Assembly (NCBI GenBank): GCA_964351245.1
Contig: CAYGNF010000005.1
Coordinates: 1 to 44,372 of the forward strand
Direction: 5' to 3'
Source: JANRKH01 sp964351245
GTDB lineage: Bacteria > Pseudomonadota > Alphaproteobacteria > Rickettsiales > Rickettsiaceae
Length of the DNA stretch: 44,372 nt
Below the pieces are notes generated by a model, which ran no database searches, was not told where the DNA came from, and saw only the letters and a list, made by a program, of their open reading frames with translations. Of the stretch, positions 7,797 through 16,235 are shown piece after piece. Position numbers and translations under genes: made by a program. Numbering within the stretch: the stretch's first letter is position 1; each line of letters starts with the position of its first letter.

Positions 7797-8492
7797 ATGC
7801 TACAATCATTATTTAAAAAAACATCTATACAGAAAAATCAGGAGTCGCCTCAATTAAACTCCTTGAAGAATAATACTTGGTATCAAGATAGATATGAAAA
7901 CGTACAAACTCAAAGAAATATTCTGCTTGTTATTGGTGTAATTTTTTCTATCGGTATTTTAGCTTCAACTATAGTTGTTGGTTATATTTCTACATCTAAG
8001 ACTCTATTACCTTTTGTCGTACAGATTGAAGAAAATACCGGATATGCAAAAATAGTAAACCCAACAAATTCTAATCTTCTGAGTGCAAACGATGCTTTGG
8101 GCAAATATTTTATAAAAAAATATATATCTGCAAGAGAAACATATAATCCAGTAGATTTTGATTACAATCAAAGACAGCTAATTAGAGTATTATCAACTCC
8201 GGGAGTGTACAGAGAGTATTTTTCTTACATACGTAGACCAGACAATGATCCAAGAGCCTTATACGGACAAAAAAATACCACTTACATAAGATTTAAATCA
8301 ATATCCAAGCTTAATGAGACTTATTTTATTAGATTTGCAATATACGAAACAACGGGAACACAGAGTGTGTTTGATAGAGTAGCAACAGTGACATTTCAAT
8401 ATATTGCTATGGAGCTGAGAGATGAAGAGAGGGATATAAATCCTGTAGGATTTCAAATAACTGGCTATAAGGTAGAAGATGACAAAGGTTAG
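7797..8492 (+). CDS. virB8: Type IV secretion system protein VirB8
   Basis: Inner-membrane assembly factor of the type IV secretion channel. The 231 residues comprise a short cytoplasmic tail ending in NTWYQDRYENVQTQRN, one membrane segment at about residues 41-66 (ILLVIGVIFSIGILASTIVV) and a periplasmic NTF2-like domain. The 'WY.DRY...QRN' lead-in and the periplasmic YFIKKYISARETYN and YIRFKSISKLNETYFIRF stretches are typical. No clear ribosome-binding site precedes the ATG, and the next upstream gene is about 200 bases away, so this is probably the first gene of the operon. Its end overlaps virB9 by 14 bases. Confidence 0.93.
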   Translation: MLQSLFKKTSIQKNQESPQLNSLKNNTWYQDRYENVQTQRNILLVIGVIFSIGILASTIVVGYISTSKTLLPFVVQIEENTGYAKIVNPTNSNLLSANDALGKYFIKKYISARETYNPVDFDYNQRQLIRVLSTPGVYREYFSYIRRPDNDPRALYGQKNTTYIRFKSISKLNETYFIRFAIYETTGTQSVFDRVATVTFQYIAMELRDEERDINPVGFQITGYKVEDDKG

Positions 8493-8922
8493 GATTTATT
8501 GTTTTAGTATTTTTTTTACATTATTTTGCTTTGTTAGCGGTAATGTTGTTGCTTTTGATGAAGATTTGCCGATTACTCGGGATACACGCATTAAAACATA
8601 TATATATAATAAAAATGAAGTTTATCTTCTGGTGCTCCATTTTGGATATCAATCGCATATTGAATTTGCGCAAGGAGAATCAGTACAAACAATCTCTGTT
8701 GGTGATACTTTTGCGTGGAAAATTACTCCGATGAGTAATAGGATATTTATTAGACCATTAGAAAAAAATATCAAAACTAACATGACCATCATTACTAACA
8801 AAAGAACTTATCAATTTGATTTGGTGGCAAAAGAATTGGAAGAAGGCGAAGAAGAGGATTTAGTGTATCAGGTTAAATTTTTCTATCCCAAAAAAACAGG
8901 TAATATAAATGTCACAGGATAG
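8479..8922 (+). CDS. virB9: VirB9-family protein, N-terminal domain only
   Basis: Outer-membrane core-complex component of the secretion channel. It has a signal peptide (IYCFSIFFTLFCFVSGNVVA, cleavage before FDEDLP) and a beta-rich N-terminal VirB9/CagX domain: RDTRIKTYIYNKNEVYLL, FGYQSHIEFAQGE, SVGDTFAWKI and MTIITNKRTYQFDLVA. At 147 residues it stops where full-length VirB9 proteins (around 230-260 residues) would begin the C-terminal domain that sits in the outer-membrane ring and contacts VirB7. The next gene starts 14 bases before its stop, so the missing domain is not simply in another frame. Rickettsiales commonly have duplicated VirB9 genes including short forms, so a full-length copy may lie elsewhere. 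Confidence 0.88.
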   Translation: MTKVRIYCFSIFFTLFCFVSGNVVAFDEDLPITRDTRIKTYIYNKNEVYLLVLHFGYQSHIEFAQGESVQTISVGDTFAWKITPMSNRIFIRPLEKNIKTNMTIITNKRTYQFDLVAKELEEGEEEDLVYQVKFFYPKKTGNINVTG

Positions 8923-10396
8923 TAGTAACAATCAACCAAAAGCATCCTCTAATACTTTACCTAGAGTATATGCGGAATTATCAAGAATTGCATCAAATCC
9001 CAAGAAAAGCAAGGTTTTTATCTTAGCATTTCTTATAGTGTCGGGGTTTTTTGCATATAGAATGTTTACCCAAGAAGATGTAAAGGATACTAAAAAAAAG
9101 GCAGAGGTCGTAGAGCAGCCAAAGAAAGTGGTTACACCCCCTAAAGATATTAATTATACACAGGAGCTTACACCTCCAGAACTTGCGAAAATTACTGAAT
9201 TAAAGGAAATTAAAAAAGATGAAGAGGGGGTGAAAGAGCAATTTAATATACCTTCAGTTAATACTGCTGTGCAGATTCCCGAGGAGATTACAAGACCTCC
9301 TGATGCCTCTTCAAATCCTCCTATTGTTAGTTCTCCAATTGCGACCCCCCAGAGTGGATCAGCTAATATCAATATACCAAAGAACGAGTTGAGCGACCAA
9401 GAGAAGCAAAAAAAGAAAAAAAAGCAGGAATCTGCTATAATGGTAGTTGAGGGAACCCCTAAAAAATCTGTAGAAACAATCGCAGAAGAGGCTACATATA
9501 AACTTAGGCAAAATATTGATCGTACATTAGGCAGAGGGAAGATTATAGATGCCGCAATAGAAACAGCTATCAACACTGATTTTTTATCTGATATTAGAGC
9601 CGTAGTTACACGAGATGTGTACTCAGAATCTGGTAAGGTAATTTTAATACCAAAAGGCTCAAGAGTACATGGAAATGCGAGTGCAACAATTGTAGGCTCT
9701 ACAGCGAGAATAAATATTACCTGGGATAGATTAGATCTGCCGAACGGATTCTTTGTGAATCTTGCCAGTATAGGTGTTGATAATTTAGGGAGAGCTGGAG
9801 TACAAGGTAGGCTAGATCCAAAAATCAAGGAACAAGTTAGTGCAACTATTTTGAGTAGCGCTCTAAATATAGTATTTGCAGGAGCTATGGATAAACTAAT
9901 CTCAAGCAGTTCTAATAATACTCTGATATACGATGGAGCCAATGTGATTGATGCTGTGAATGGAGTTTTTAACAATGCTACTATTACAAATAATTACGAC
10001 AAGATGCTACAAATGTGCAATACAGCCAAAAACGCAGTGAGCAATACAACAAGTAATTTATATGGAGAAATTACTTCTCAATGCACATCAGCTTTATCTG
10101 GGGCAACTGATGTTACTAACGTACAAAATCTTTATAATAATTTAATTGCATCTGCAAATAGATCTGAATCTACTGCAGCTTCATCAGAAACAACCCGATC
10201 ATCAACCGTCACACAAACCAAAACAGCTTCAATCAAAGCTATGACTGATTTTGCTAAAACAATAGATGATATAGTCAAAAAAAATACGGCACAGCCAAAT
10301 ATGACATTAGATCAGGGCGCGCAAATCAAGATATATGTTAATAAGGACTATGTATTCCCGAGGACAGCTATACAATCATCAAGATTACTACAATGA
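8909..10396 (+). CDS. virB10: Type IV secretion system protein VirB10
   Basis: Bridges inner and outer membranes in the secretion core complex. The 495 residues comprise a cytoplasmic N-terminus, one membrane segment at about residues 35-53 (KVFILAFLIVSGFFAYRMF), a long Pro/Glu/Lys-rich periplasmic spacer (about 60-185) and the conserved C-terminal beta-barrel domain. The last is shown by VILIPKGSRVHGNASA, ITWDRLDLPNGFFVNLAS, GVQGRLDPKIKEQ and the final QIKIYVNKDYVFPR. The spacer contains a lysine block encoded by A7 and A8 runs (9408-9423). An Asn/Thr/Ser-rich insert at about residues 340-435 falls in the antenna region and looks longer than usual. It overlaps virB9 by 14 bases and virB11 by 4. 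Confidence 0.94.
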   Translation: MSQDSSNNQPKASSNTLPRVYAELSRIASNPKKSKVFILAFLIVSGFFAYRMFTQEDVKDTKKKAEVVEQPKKVVTPPKDINYTQELTPPELAKITELKEIKKDEEGVKEQFNIPSVNTAVQIPEEITRPPDASSNPPIVSSPIATPQSGSANINIPKNELSDQEKQKKKKKQESAIMVVEGTPKKSVETIAEEATYKLRQNIDRTLGRGKIIDAAIETAINTDFLSDIRAVVTRDVYSESGKVILIPKGSRVHGNASATIVGSTARINITWDRLDLPNGFFVNLASIGVDNLGRAGVQGRLDPKIKEQVSATILSSALNIVFAGAMDKLISSSSNNTLIYDGANVIDAVNGVFNNATITNNYDKMLQMCNTAKNAVSNTTSNLYGEITSQCTSALSGATDVTNVQNLYNNLIASANRSESTAASSETTRSSTVTQTKTASIKAMTDFAKTIDDIVKKNTAQPNMTLDQGAQIKIYVNKDYVFPRTAIQSSRLLQ

Positions 10397-11406
10397 GTAA
10401 ATTTGCTGCTCTAGAAACATATCTGCAGCCTTTTAGCGCTTTGTTCGAAGAAGATGGGGTTAACGAAATTATGGTAAATACACCAGGGGAGGCATGGATA
10501 GAAAAAAAAGGCGATCAGCGTAAAGAAATTTTACCAATGATTGATTTTGAGCATTTAATGGGGCTAGGTAGACTGGTAGCTCAGTCAACAAGTCAGACAG
10601 TATCAGAAGAGAGGCCTTTATTATCTGCAACCCTTCCTAACGGGTATCGTATACAAGTAGTTTTCCCTCCAGCATGCGAATCATCATCCGTGGTAATGGC
10701 TATCAGAAAAAGCAACCCAATGCAACTAACTCTAGATGATTACGAAAAAATGGGCGCTTTTACTCATACTGCTGTAGAAGAAGAGGAAGATCCTAATGAT
10801 GCAATATTAAGTGAACATATACAGCAAAAGCAAATTAAGGATTTTTTGTATCATGCAATTCGATCTAAAAAAAATATCATTATTAGCGGAGGAACTTCTA
10901 CTGGTAAAACTACATTTACGAATGCAGCACTAATTGCAATTCCAAGTCAGGAAAGACTAATTACTGTAGAAGATGCACGAGAAGTGCAATTGTCAAATCA
11001 CCCTAACAGAGTGCATTTACTAGCTTCAAAAGGCGGGCAGGGTAGAGCCAAAGTCACCACTCAGGATCTAATTGAAGCATGTTTACGCTTGAGGCCAGAT
11101 AGAATTATAGTAGGAGAGCTCAGGGGTAGTGAGGCATTTAGTTTCTTGAGAGCTATAAACACAGGTCACCCAGGCTCAATCTCAACCCTTCACGCCGATA
11201 CTCCTGCTATGGCACTTGAGCAGCTTAAATTAATGGTGATGCAGGCTGGTCTTGGAATGCCTCCAGCTGAAATAAAAAAATATATCGAAGCAGTGATTGA
11301 TGTGATAGTCCAGCTTAAAAGGGGTGCTGGAGGGGTGAGATATATTTCTTCTGTGTATTTCAAAGGAACTCAAAAGACGAAATCAGAAGAGGATCATTCG
11401 TCATGA
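10393..11406 (+). CDS. virB11: Type IV secretion ATPase VirB11
   Basis: Hexameric cytoplasmic traffic ATPase that powers pilus assembly and substrate transfer. The 337 residues show an N-terminal domain (VNEIMVNTPGEAWIE), Walker A GGTSTGKT (166-173), the Asp box ITVEDAREVQL, Walker B LRLRPDRIIVGELRG and the His box NTGHPGSISTLHAD. All catalytic motifs are intact. An acidic insert, VEEEEDPNDAILSEHIQQ, lies at about residues 128-145, between the two domains. Its start overlaps the virB10 stop and its stop overlaps the virD4 start, both as 4-base overlaps, which implies coupled translation. Confidence 0.95.
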   Translation: MSKFAALETYLQPFSALFEEDGVNEIMVNTPGEAWIEKKGDQRKEILPMIDFEHLMGLGRLVAQSTSQTVSEERPLLSATLPNGYRIQVVFPPACESSSVVMAIRKSNPMQLTLDDYEKMGAFTHTAVEEEEDPNDAILSEHIQQKQIKDFLYHAIRSKKNIIISGGTSTGKTTFTNAALIAIPSQERLITVEDAREVQLSNHPNRVHLLASKGGQGRAKVTTQDLIEACLRLRPDRIIVGELRGSEAFSFLRAINTGHPGSISTLHADTPAMALEQLKLMVMQAGLGMPPAEIKKYIEAVIDVIVQLKRGAGGVRYISSVYFKGTQKTKSEEDHSS

Positions 11407-13160
11407 AAGAATCAACTGAAAGATTAATCACTCAGCTTATACTACATTCTTTAATGCTTTTTTGCTTAATATGGCTAAGTGGCGCGGCGGTTTCCTATGT
11501 CACTGGTGAAAATGAGACTTTAGGCCCAGATTTAAATGCAATATTTCTAGTGTGGAAATGGGTGAATTGGCTTATCAATACATATTCTAGCATCAGTATT
11601 TTTGGATATCACCTAGAGTTTGGATATTTTAAAATCAAAATTTACTCCGCTCTGCTCTCTCCCTTTGTGATTGCTTTATATCCTTATATGCGTTACAGGG
11701 ATAGAATATATGATATGAATTTTTTTATACCAAAAGAGAAAATTCACGGAGATGCTCATTGGGCCCAAGAATATAGTATCAAAAAAGCTGGACTCAGAGC
11801 TAAAACTGGCATGCTACTTGGTGTAGATAAGCGCGGCTATTATATTGCCGATGGATGGCAACATGCACTTCTTTTTGCTCCAACTGGATCTGGTAAGGGT
11901 GTTGGGTTTGTAATTCCTAACCTACTATTCTGGGATCATTCTGTAGTAGTACATGATATTAAACTGGAAAATTATGATCTTACATCCGGGTGGAGAGCAT
12001 CTCAAGGACAAGAATGCTTCGTGTGGGAACCAGCAAATCCTGATGGTATATCTCATTGCTATAATCCTTTGGATTGGATTAGTAATAAGCCAGGACAAAT
12101 GGTGGATGATGTGCAAAAAATCGCAAATCTCATTTTACCAAAACAAGATTTTTGGGAAAATGAAGCACGAAGTCTATTTCTTGGAGTGATTTTATATTTA
12201 CTCGCCGACCCAAGCAAGCCAACATCATTTGGCGAAGCTGTTAGAACAATGAGAAACGATGATTTTGTTTATAATTTTGCCGTGGTAATGGATACGCTGG
12301 GGAACGAAATGCATCCGGTAGGATATATGAATCTATCCGCCTTTCTACAAAAGCCCGATAAAGAAAGAGGTTCTGTTGCATCCACTTTGAACTCTGCTAT
12401 AGAGCTTTGGGCAAACCCTCTTATTGATTCAACGACAGCGAGATCAGATTTTAATATCATGGATTTAAAAAGAAAAAGAACAAGTATATATGTAGGACTG
12501 ACTCCAGATAATATACAAAGATTACAAAAGTTGATGCAAATATTTTATCAACAATCCACGGAGTTTTTATGTAGAAAGATACCCAACCTAGAGCTAGAGC
12601 CTTACGGAGTCATGTTCTTGATGGACGAATTCCCCACTCTTGGTAAAATGGAGCAGTTTAAGGCCGGTATCGCTTATTTTAGGGGGTATAGAGTAAGATT
12701 ATTTCTTATTACGCAGGATACTCAGCAGCTAAAGGGAATTTACGAGGATTCTGGCATGAATTCATTTCTCTCTAACTCTACATATAGAATCACATATGCT
12801 GCTAATAACTATGACACAGCCCAATTAATCTCCCAGCTTTGCGGCAATAAAACAGTGGAACAATCCTCGGTAAGTAAAAAGCTCTTAGAGCTTCCTACAG
12901 ATCAATCCGTTAGTGTATCCTTAGCATCAAGGGCATTACTCCTCCCACAAGAGGTAATGCTTCTGCCAAGAGATCAGCAGATCTTGCTGATAGAATCCTC
13001 TCCTCCAATCAAATCTAAAAAAATCTTTTATTATGAAGATAAATTTTTTACCAAGAGACTTTTAAAGCCGGTCTTTGTCCCAACTCAAGAGCCATATGAT
13101 CCAAGAAAAAAGAATCAGGATGCTATAGAGGCGGCACCAGATGATTCACAAGATAGCTAA
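11403..13160 (+). CDS. virD4: Type IV secretion coupling protein VirD4
   Basis: Membrane ATPase that receives substrates for the secretion channel. The 585 residues begin with membrane segments at about 10-30 and 82-96. The ATPase domain follows with Walker A APTGSGKGVG (159-168), VVVHDIKLENYDLTSGWR, PLDWI, Walker B GVMFLMDEFPTLG and FLITQDTQQLKGIY. These are hallmarks of VirD4/TraG proteins. Length and gene position match the rickettsial operon, where virD4 closes the virB8-virB11 set. Effectors cannot be inferred from this window. A hairpin 28 bases downstream may mark the transcript end. Confidence 0.95.
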   Translation: MKESTERLITQLILHSLMLFCLIWLSGAAVSYVTGENETLGPDLNAIFLVWKWVNWLINTYSSISIFGYHLEFGYFKIKIYSALLSPFVIALYPYMRYRDRIYDMNFFIPKEKIHGDAHWAQEYSIKKAGLRAKTGMLLGVDKRGYYIADGWQHALLFAPTGSGKGVGFVIPNLLFWDHSVVVHDIKLENYDLTSGWRASQGQECFVWEPANPDGISHCYNPLDWISNKPGQMVDDVQKIANLILPKQDFWENEARSLFLGVILYLLADPSKPTSFGEAVRTMRNDDFVYNFAVVMDTLGNEMHPVGYMNLSAFLQKPDKERGSVASTLNSAIELWANPLIDSTTARSDFNIMDLKRKRTSIYVGLTPDNIQRLQKLMQIFYQQSTEFLCRKIPNLELEPYGVMFLMDEFPTLGKMEQFKAGIAYFRGYRVRLFLITQDTQQLKGIYEDSGMNSFLSNSTYRITYAANNYDTAQLISQLCGNKTVEQSSVSKKLLELPTDQSVSVSLASRALLLPQEVMLLPRDQQILLIESSPPIKSKKIFYYEDKFFTKRLLKPVFVPTQEPYDPRKKNQDAIEAAPDDSQDS

Positions 13161-13187
13161 TAATAAATAAAGAACTCTCATCATTGA

Positions 13188-13209
13188 CTGAGTTGGTATG
13201 ATAACTCAG
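13188..13209 (+). terminator. Hairpin after virD4, possible transcript end
   Basis: CTGAGTT (13188-13194) and AACTCAG (13203-13209) form a perfect 7-bp stem with an 8-base loop. No T tract follows, so it is not a canonical intrinsic terminator. Its place between virD4 and tRNA-His suggests a termination or processing role. Confidence 0.35.
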
Positions 13210-13290
13210 CATGTTGATCCCTATAAGTCTGACTGTATAAAAACCTTGCACAATTCATGAATTTATAATATGTTATTGCTTCTAAATATG

Positions 13291-13366
13291 GCGGATGTAG
13301 CTCAGTAGGTAGAGCATCAGTTTGTGGCACTGAGGGTCGCCGGTTCAAAACCGGTCATTCGCCCCA
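13291..13366 (+). tRNA. tRNA-His (GTG anticodon)
   Basis: A cloverleaf folds with acceptor stem GCGGATG/CATTCGC, D-arm AGCTCAGTAGGTAGAGC, anticodon stem TCAGT/ACTGA around loop TTGTGGC (anticodon GTG) and T-arm CCGGTTCAAAACCGG. CCA is encoded at 13364-13366. Base 13290 is G and can serve as the extra G-1 opposite C73 (13363), the identity pair of most bacterial tRNA-His. Confidence 0.97.
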
Positions 13367-13674
13367 CTTATCACTCCACTTATCATAAGTGTGATATATA
13401 TACTTCGTTTGTCACCATAGCTTATGAGTGATTCAATGGTCGGTATAGCTTTAGTGACTTGGAAAAGTAAGGCCTATTATTAGCAATCAACATAATATTC
13501 AAATACAAATCCTTAGAGCCTTAGTGAGTTATTCTTTCTTGACTTTTTTCATGTTTTTGTGTACAAACGTAGCAATTTATCTTTTGAGGAATCTATTACA
13601 TAGAATATCAACAACTATTATTGTATTCACAAAATAGCCTATTAAGTTAAATTTTAGTAATCAATGCGGGTCAC
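13367..13674. other. Intergenic region between tRNA-His and tlc
   Basis: I see no supported gene in these 308 bases. Directly after the tRNA, CCACTTATCA occurs twice (13364-13373 and 13376-13385). The second copy forms a near-perfect palindrome CACTTATCATAAGTG (13377-13391), nested in a larger TATCA/TGATA pairing. It could be a 3' processing or termination structure but lacks a T tract. The tlc promoter presumably lies further right. Confidence 0.4.
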
Positions 13675-15180
13675 ATGAGTAACCAATCATCTTTTTTTTG
13701 CTCAAGCATGGTAAGACTAAGGAAAGTATTGTGGCCTATAGAGAGACAAGAGCTTACAAAATTTCTCTCTGTATCTTGTTTCATGTTTTGTATCTTATTC
13801 AATCAAAATATTTTAAGAATCCTAAAGGATAGTATAGTAATACCAGCAATTAGCGCTGAAGTTACAAGCTTTGCAAAGGTTTACTGCGTCACTCCTGCAG
13901 CTGCTTTTTTTGTAATTATTTATGCAAAAATGACAAATCACCTTACATTTGAAAAAATATATAATATATTACTCTGCTTTTTTATAGGATATTTTGCTAT
14001 ATTTGCTTTTGTAATATATCCTAATGTAAGTTATTTTCATATTGATATTCTACAGACAGAAAGATTGATGAGTCAATATCCTCACCTGAAGTGGTATATC
14101 GCACTTGGTGCATATTGGACTTATATCATATTTTATGTTCTGGCAGAATTATGGCCTAATATTTTTTATATATTATTATTTTGGCAATGTGCGAATCATA
14201 TTACCACCACCGAAGAGGCAAAAAGATTTTATACACTTTTTTCTCTTATTGGAAATTCATCGCTAATTTTTGTTGGTCTGATAATGATGAATTTAGCATC
14301 TAGTAAATCGGTACTAAAGAGCTACTTCTTAGGAGCCGATGATAGGATTATATTAGTGCAATCGAGCATTACTATGGTGGTATTTTTTGGGGCGCTCTCT
14401 TCTTTTGTTATGAGGTATATTTTTACTACAATTGTAACAAATCCTGCACTTTACAAGGAGGCGAAATCAGAAAAGCCTCGAATGCCTAAACTTGGATTGA
14501 TAGATAGTTTTAAATATATAGTCAGATCCAAATATCTATGGCTGATGCTAATATGTTCAGCAGCATTCGGTCTTTCGATGAATTTAGTTGAAGCGGTATG
14601 GAAAGATAGAATCAAAGAACTATATCCTACTGTAAATTCCTATGCAGAATTTAATAGTTTTGTTGTATTATGGACTGGTGTAGCAATTATACTAATGACT
14701 ATAATCGGTAATAATCTGATGCGTTCTCATAGTTGGTTTGTTGCTGCAGTAATTACTCCGATTATTATACTCATTACCGGTACTATGTTTTTTATTTTGG
14801 TGATTTTTAATAATGAGATTGCTCATATGATGGATTATTGGATTATGATGAGCCCTCTTGCCCTAGCGGTTTCGCTAGGTGCCATTCAAAATATCCTTTC
14901 CAAAGGATCAAAATATTCTATATGGGATACATCAAGAGAGATGCTATATATACCTCTAGATGAAGAGCTGAAGACAAAAGGTAAGGCGGCGGTAGATGTT
15001 ATAAGTTCTAAAATAGGGAAATCTTCTAGCGGACTCATACAAACATTTCTTTTTACCATTATTCCTACTGCATCTTATTCCTCAATCGCCCCGATGTTAA
15101 TGATAATTTTTATTTTTGTGTGCATCTTATGGATATATGCATTGCGTAGCGTTTATCACGAATACACAAAAATACGCTAA
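13675..15180 (+). CDS. tlc: ATP/ADP translocase (Tlc/NTT family), first copy
   Basis: Twelve-helix inner-membrane nucleotide carrier of intracellular bacteria; classical members exchange host ATP for bacterial ADP. The 501-residue length is normal. Family marks are LWPIERQELTKFL near the N-terminus, RILKDSIV (the lysine equivalent to the essential Lys of plant and bacterial NTTs), FYVLAELWPNIFYILLFWQ with its glutamate, AKRFYTLFSLIGNSS, NLVEAVWKDRIKELYP and LYIPLDEELKTKGKAAVDV. It is clearly paralogous to the copy at 27123-28625. Paralogues often differ in substrate (ATP/ADP exchange, other nucleotides, NAD), and this cannot be settled from sequence alone. I chose the ATG at 13675; a later start would remove the conserved N-terminal segment. 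Confidence 0.95.
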   Translation: MSNQSSFFCSSMVRLRKVLWPIERQELTKFLSVSCFMFCILFNQNILRILKDSIVIPAISAEVTSFAKVYCVTPAAAFFVIIYAKMTNHLTFEKIYNILLCFFIGYFAIFAFVIYPNVSYFHIDILQTERLMSQYPHLKWYIALGAYWTYIIFYVLAELWPNIFYILLFWQCANHITTTEEAKRFYTLFSLIGNSSLIFVGLIMMNLASSKSVLKSYFLGADDRIILVQSSITMVVFFGALSSFVMRYIFTTIVTNPALYKEAKSEKPRMPKLGLIDSFKYIVRSKYLWLMLICSAAFGLSMNLVEAVWKDRIKELYPTVNSYAEFNSFVVLWTGVAIILMTIIGNNLMRSHSWFVAAVITPIIILITGTMFFILVIFNNEIAHMMDYWIMMSPLALAVSLGAIQNILSKGSKYSIWDTSREMLYIPLDEELKTKGKAAVDVISSKIGKSSSGLIQTFLFTIIPTASYSSIAPMLMIIFIFVCILWIYALRSVYHEYTKIR

Positions 15181-15323
15181 GTATATGCAAATAATAATTG
15201 GCCAGTAATTCTTGCGATGATAATTGCAGGATAGATGATACCAGGATACTAAATAATATACATAATAAATATGTGATTTTTTAAGTCTATAAGACTATCA
15301 AAATATAATCAAGAATTGAACAA

Positions 15324-15815
15324 ATGACAAAAAAAATAAATACATTAATAGAACACCTGCCTCTGATAATGATAGTAGTACTACTAGATCAAGCAACAAA
15401 ATCTTTTTTTATATATCATGTTAAGGAGCAAATTGGCATGAGTATTAAAATTACAGATTTTTTTAGCATCGTTTATGCCTGGAATCATGGTATTAGTTTT
15501 GGCATATTTAGTAATTACTACCAGTATAGTAATTATATTTTTATTGCTGTGAATATATCAATCACAGCCTATCTCGTATATCTATTAACAGAAAGCCGGA
15601 GTCTAATAGAGCGTTTAGGTATTGCAATAATTTTAGGAGGATCTGTAGGTAATATAATAGATAGAATTTTTCGAGGAGCGGTTTTTGATTTTTTATATTT
15701 TCATTATAATGACTTAGGGTTTCCAGTTTTTAATTTAGCAGATTGTTTTATAAACATAGGAGTATTTCTGATTATAGTCCATTGTTTATTTAATATCAAA
15801 AAATCTAAATTATAG
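15324..15815 (+). CDS. lspA: Lipoprotein signal peptidase (signal peptidase II)
   Basis: Inner-membrane aspartyl protease that cleaves prolipoprotein signal peptides ahead of the lipid-modified cysteine. The 163 residues contain four membrane segments and the family motifs LLDQATKSFF, WNHGISFGIF, GGSVGNIIDRIFRGAVFDF and FPVFNLADCFINIG. The two catalytic aspartates are in VFDF and in NLAD. A probable client in this window is the pentapeptide lipoprotein at 34773-36536. It follows tlc by 143 bases on the same strand and may be monocistronic. Confidence 0.95.
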   Translation: MTKKINTLIEHLPLIMIVVLLDQATKSFFIYHVKEQIGMSIKITDFFSIVYAWNHGISFGIFSNYYQYSNYIFIAVNISITAYLVYLLTESRSLIERLGIAIILGGSVGNIIDRIFRGAVFDFLYFHYNDLGFPVFNLADCFINIGVFLIIVHCLFNIKKSKL

Positions 15816-15844
15816 ACTAATTTAAAAAGCGAATTTGTATAAGA

Positions 15845-15921
15845 TGGCGCACCCGAGAGGAGTCGAACCCCTAACCTTATGATCCGTAGTCATATACTCT
15901 ATCCAATTGAGCTACGGGTGC
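15845..15921 (-). tRNA. tRNA-Arg (ACG anticodon)
   Basis: Read on the minus strand, the acceptor stem is GCACCCG/CGGGTGC, the D-arm AGCTCAATTGGATAGAGT, the anticodon stem TATGA/TCATA around loop CTACGGA (anticodon ACG), and the T-arm AGGGGTTCGACTCCT. CCA is encoded (15845-15847). The A34 would be read as inosine after modification, decoding CGN codons. Confidence 0.97.
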
Positions 15922-16113
15922 AGTCGGTGAGACTGAATTTATATATTCCGGTGAATATAATATATGAGCCTTGTTCTCCTTTGAGCCTGGCGCAAAATTC
16001 AAATTTCATAACTATAACTTATAGCATTCTATTTAAGAAAGCTAGAGCAGTTTATATATCATAATTTCATCTCTTTTACCAGTAATTATTTGGGAGGAGC
16101 TAGCGTTTTTCTA

Positions 16114-16210
16114 ATATCTTTTTGAAGATATAGTGATGTATTTTGCTCTATATTAATTATGACATTCCTTTGATATAGATTTGCGGTCTCCTTATAGTAT
16201 AGAGCAAAAT
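16114..16210. repeat. Two hairpins downstream of ctaB, including a 13-bp perfect inverted repeat
   Basis: The 314-base stretch 15922-16235 holds no supported gene. ATATCTT/AAGATAT (16114-16120 and 16125-16131) makes a 7-bp hairpin with a 4-base loop. Next to it, ATTTTGCTCTATA (16140-16152) pairs perfectly with TATAGAGCAAAAT (16198-16210), with about 45 bases between the arms and a few more possible pairs inside. It lies 26-96 bases beyond the ctaB stop on the minus strand and could end or stabilise the cox transcript. No T tract is adjacent. Confidence 0.6.
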
Positions 16211-16235
16211 GCAAGGACTATAGCAACAATAACCC

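Noticed and set aside
9154..9975. Long minus-strand ORF (273 codons) opposite virB10
   Set aside because: It lies entirely antisense to the well-supported virB10 frame and has no ribosome-binding site or recognisable motifs; long antisense frames arise from the coding bias of the sense gene.
15879..16064. 61-codon plus-strand ORF overlapping tRNA-Arg
   Set aside because: Begins inside the tRNA gene and has no ribosome-binding site or family match.
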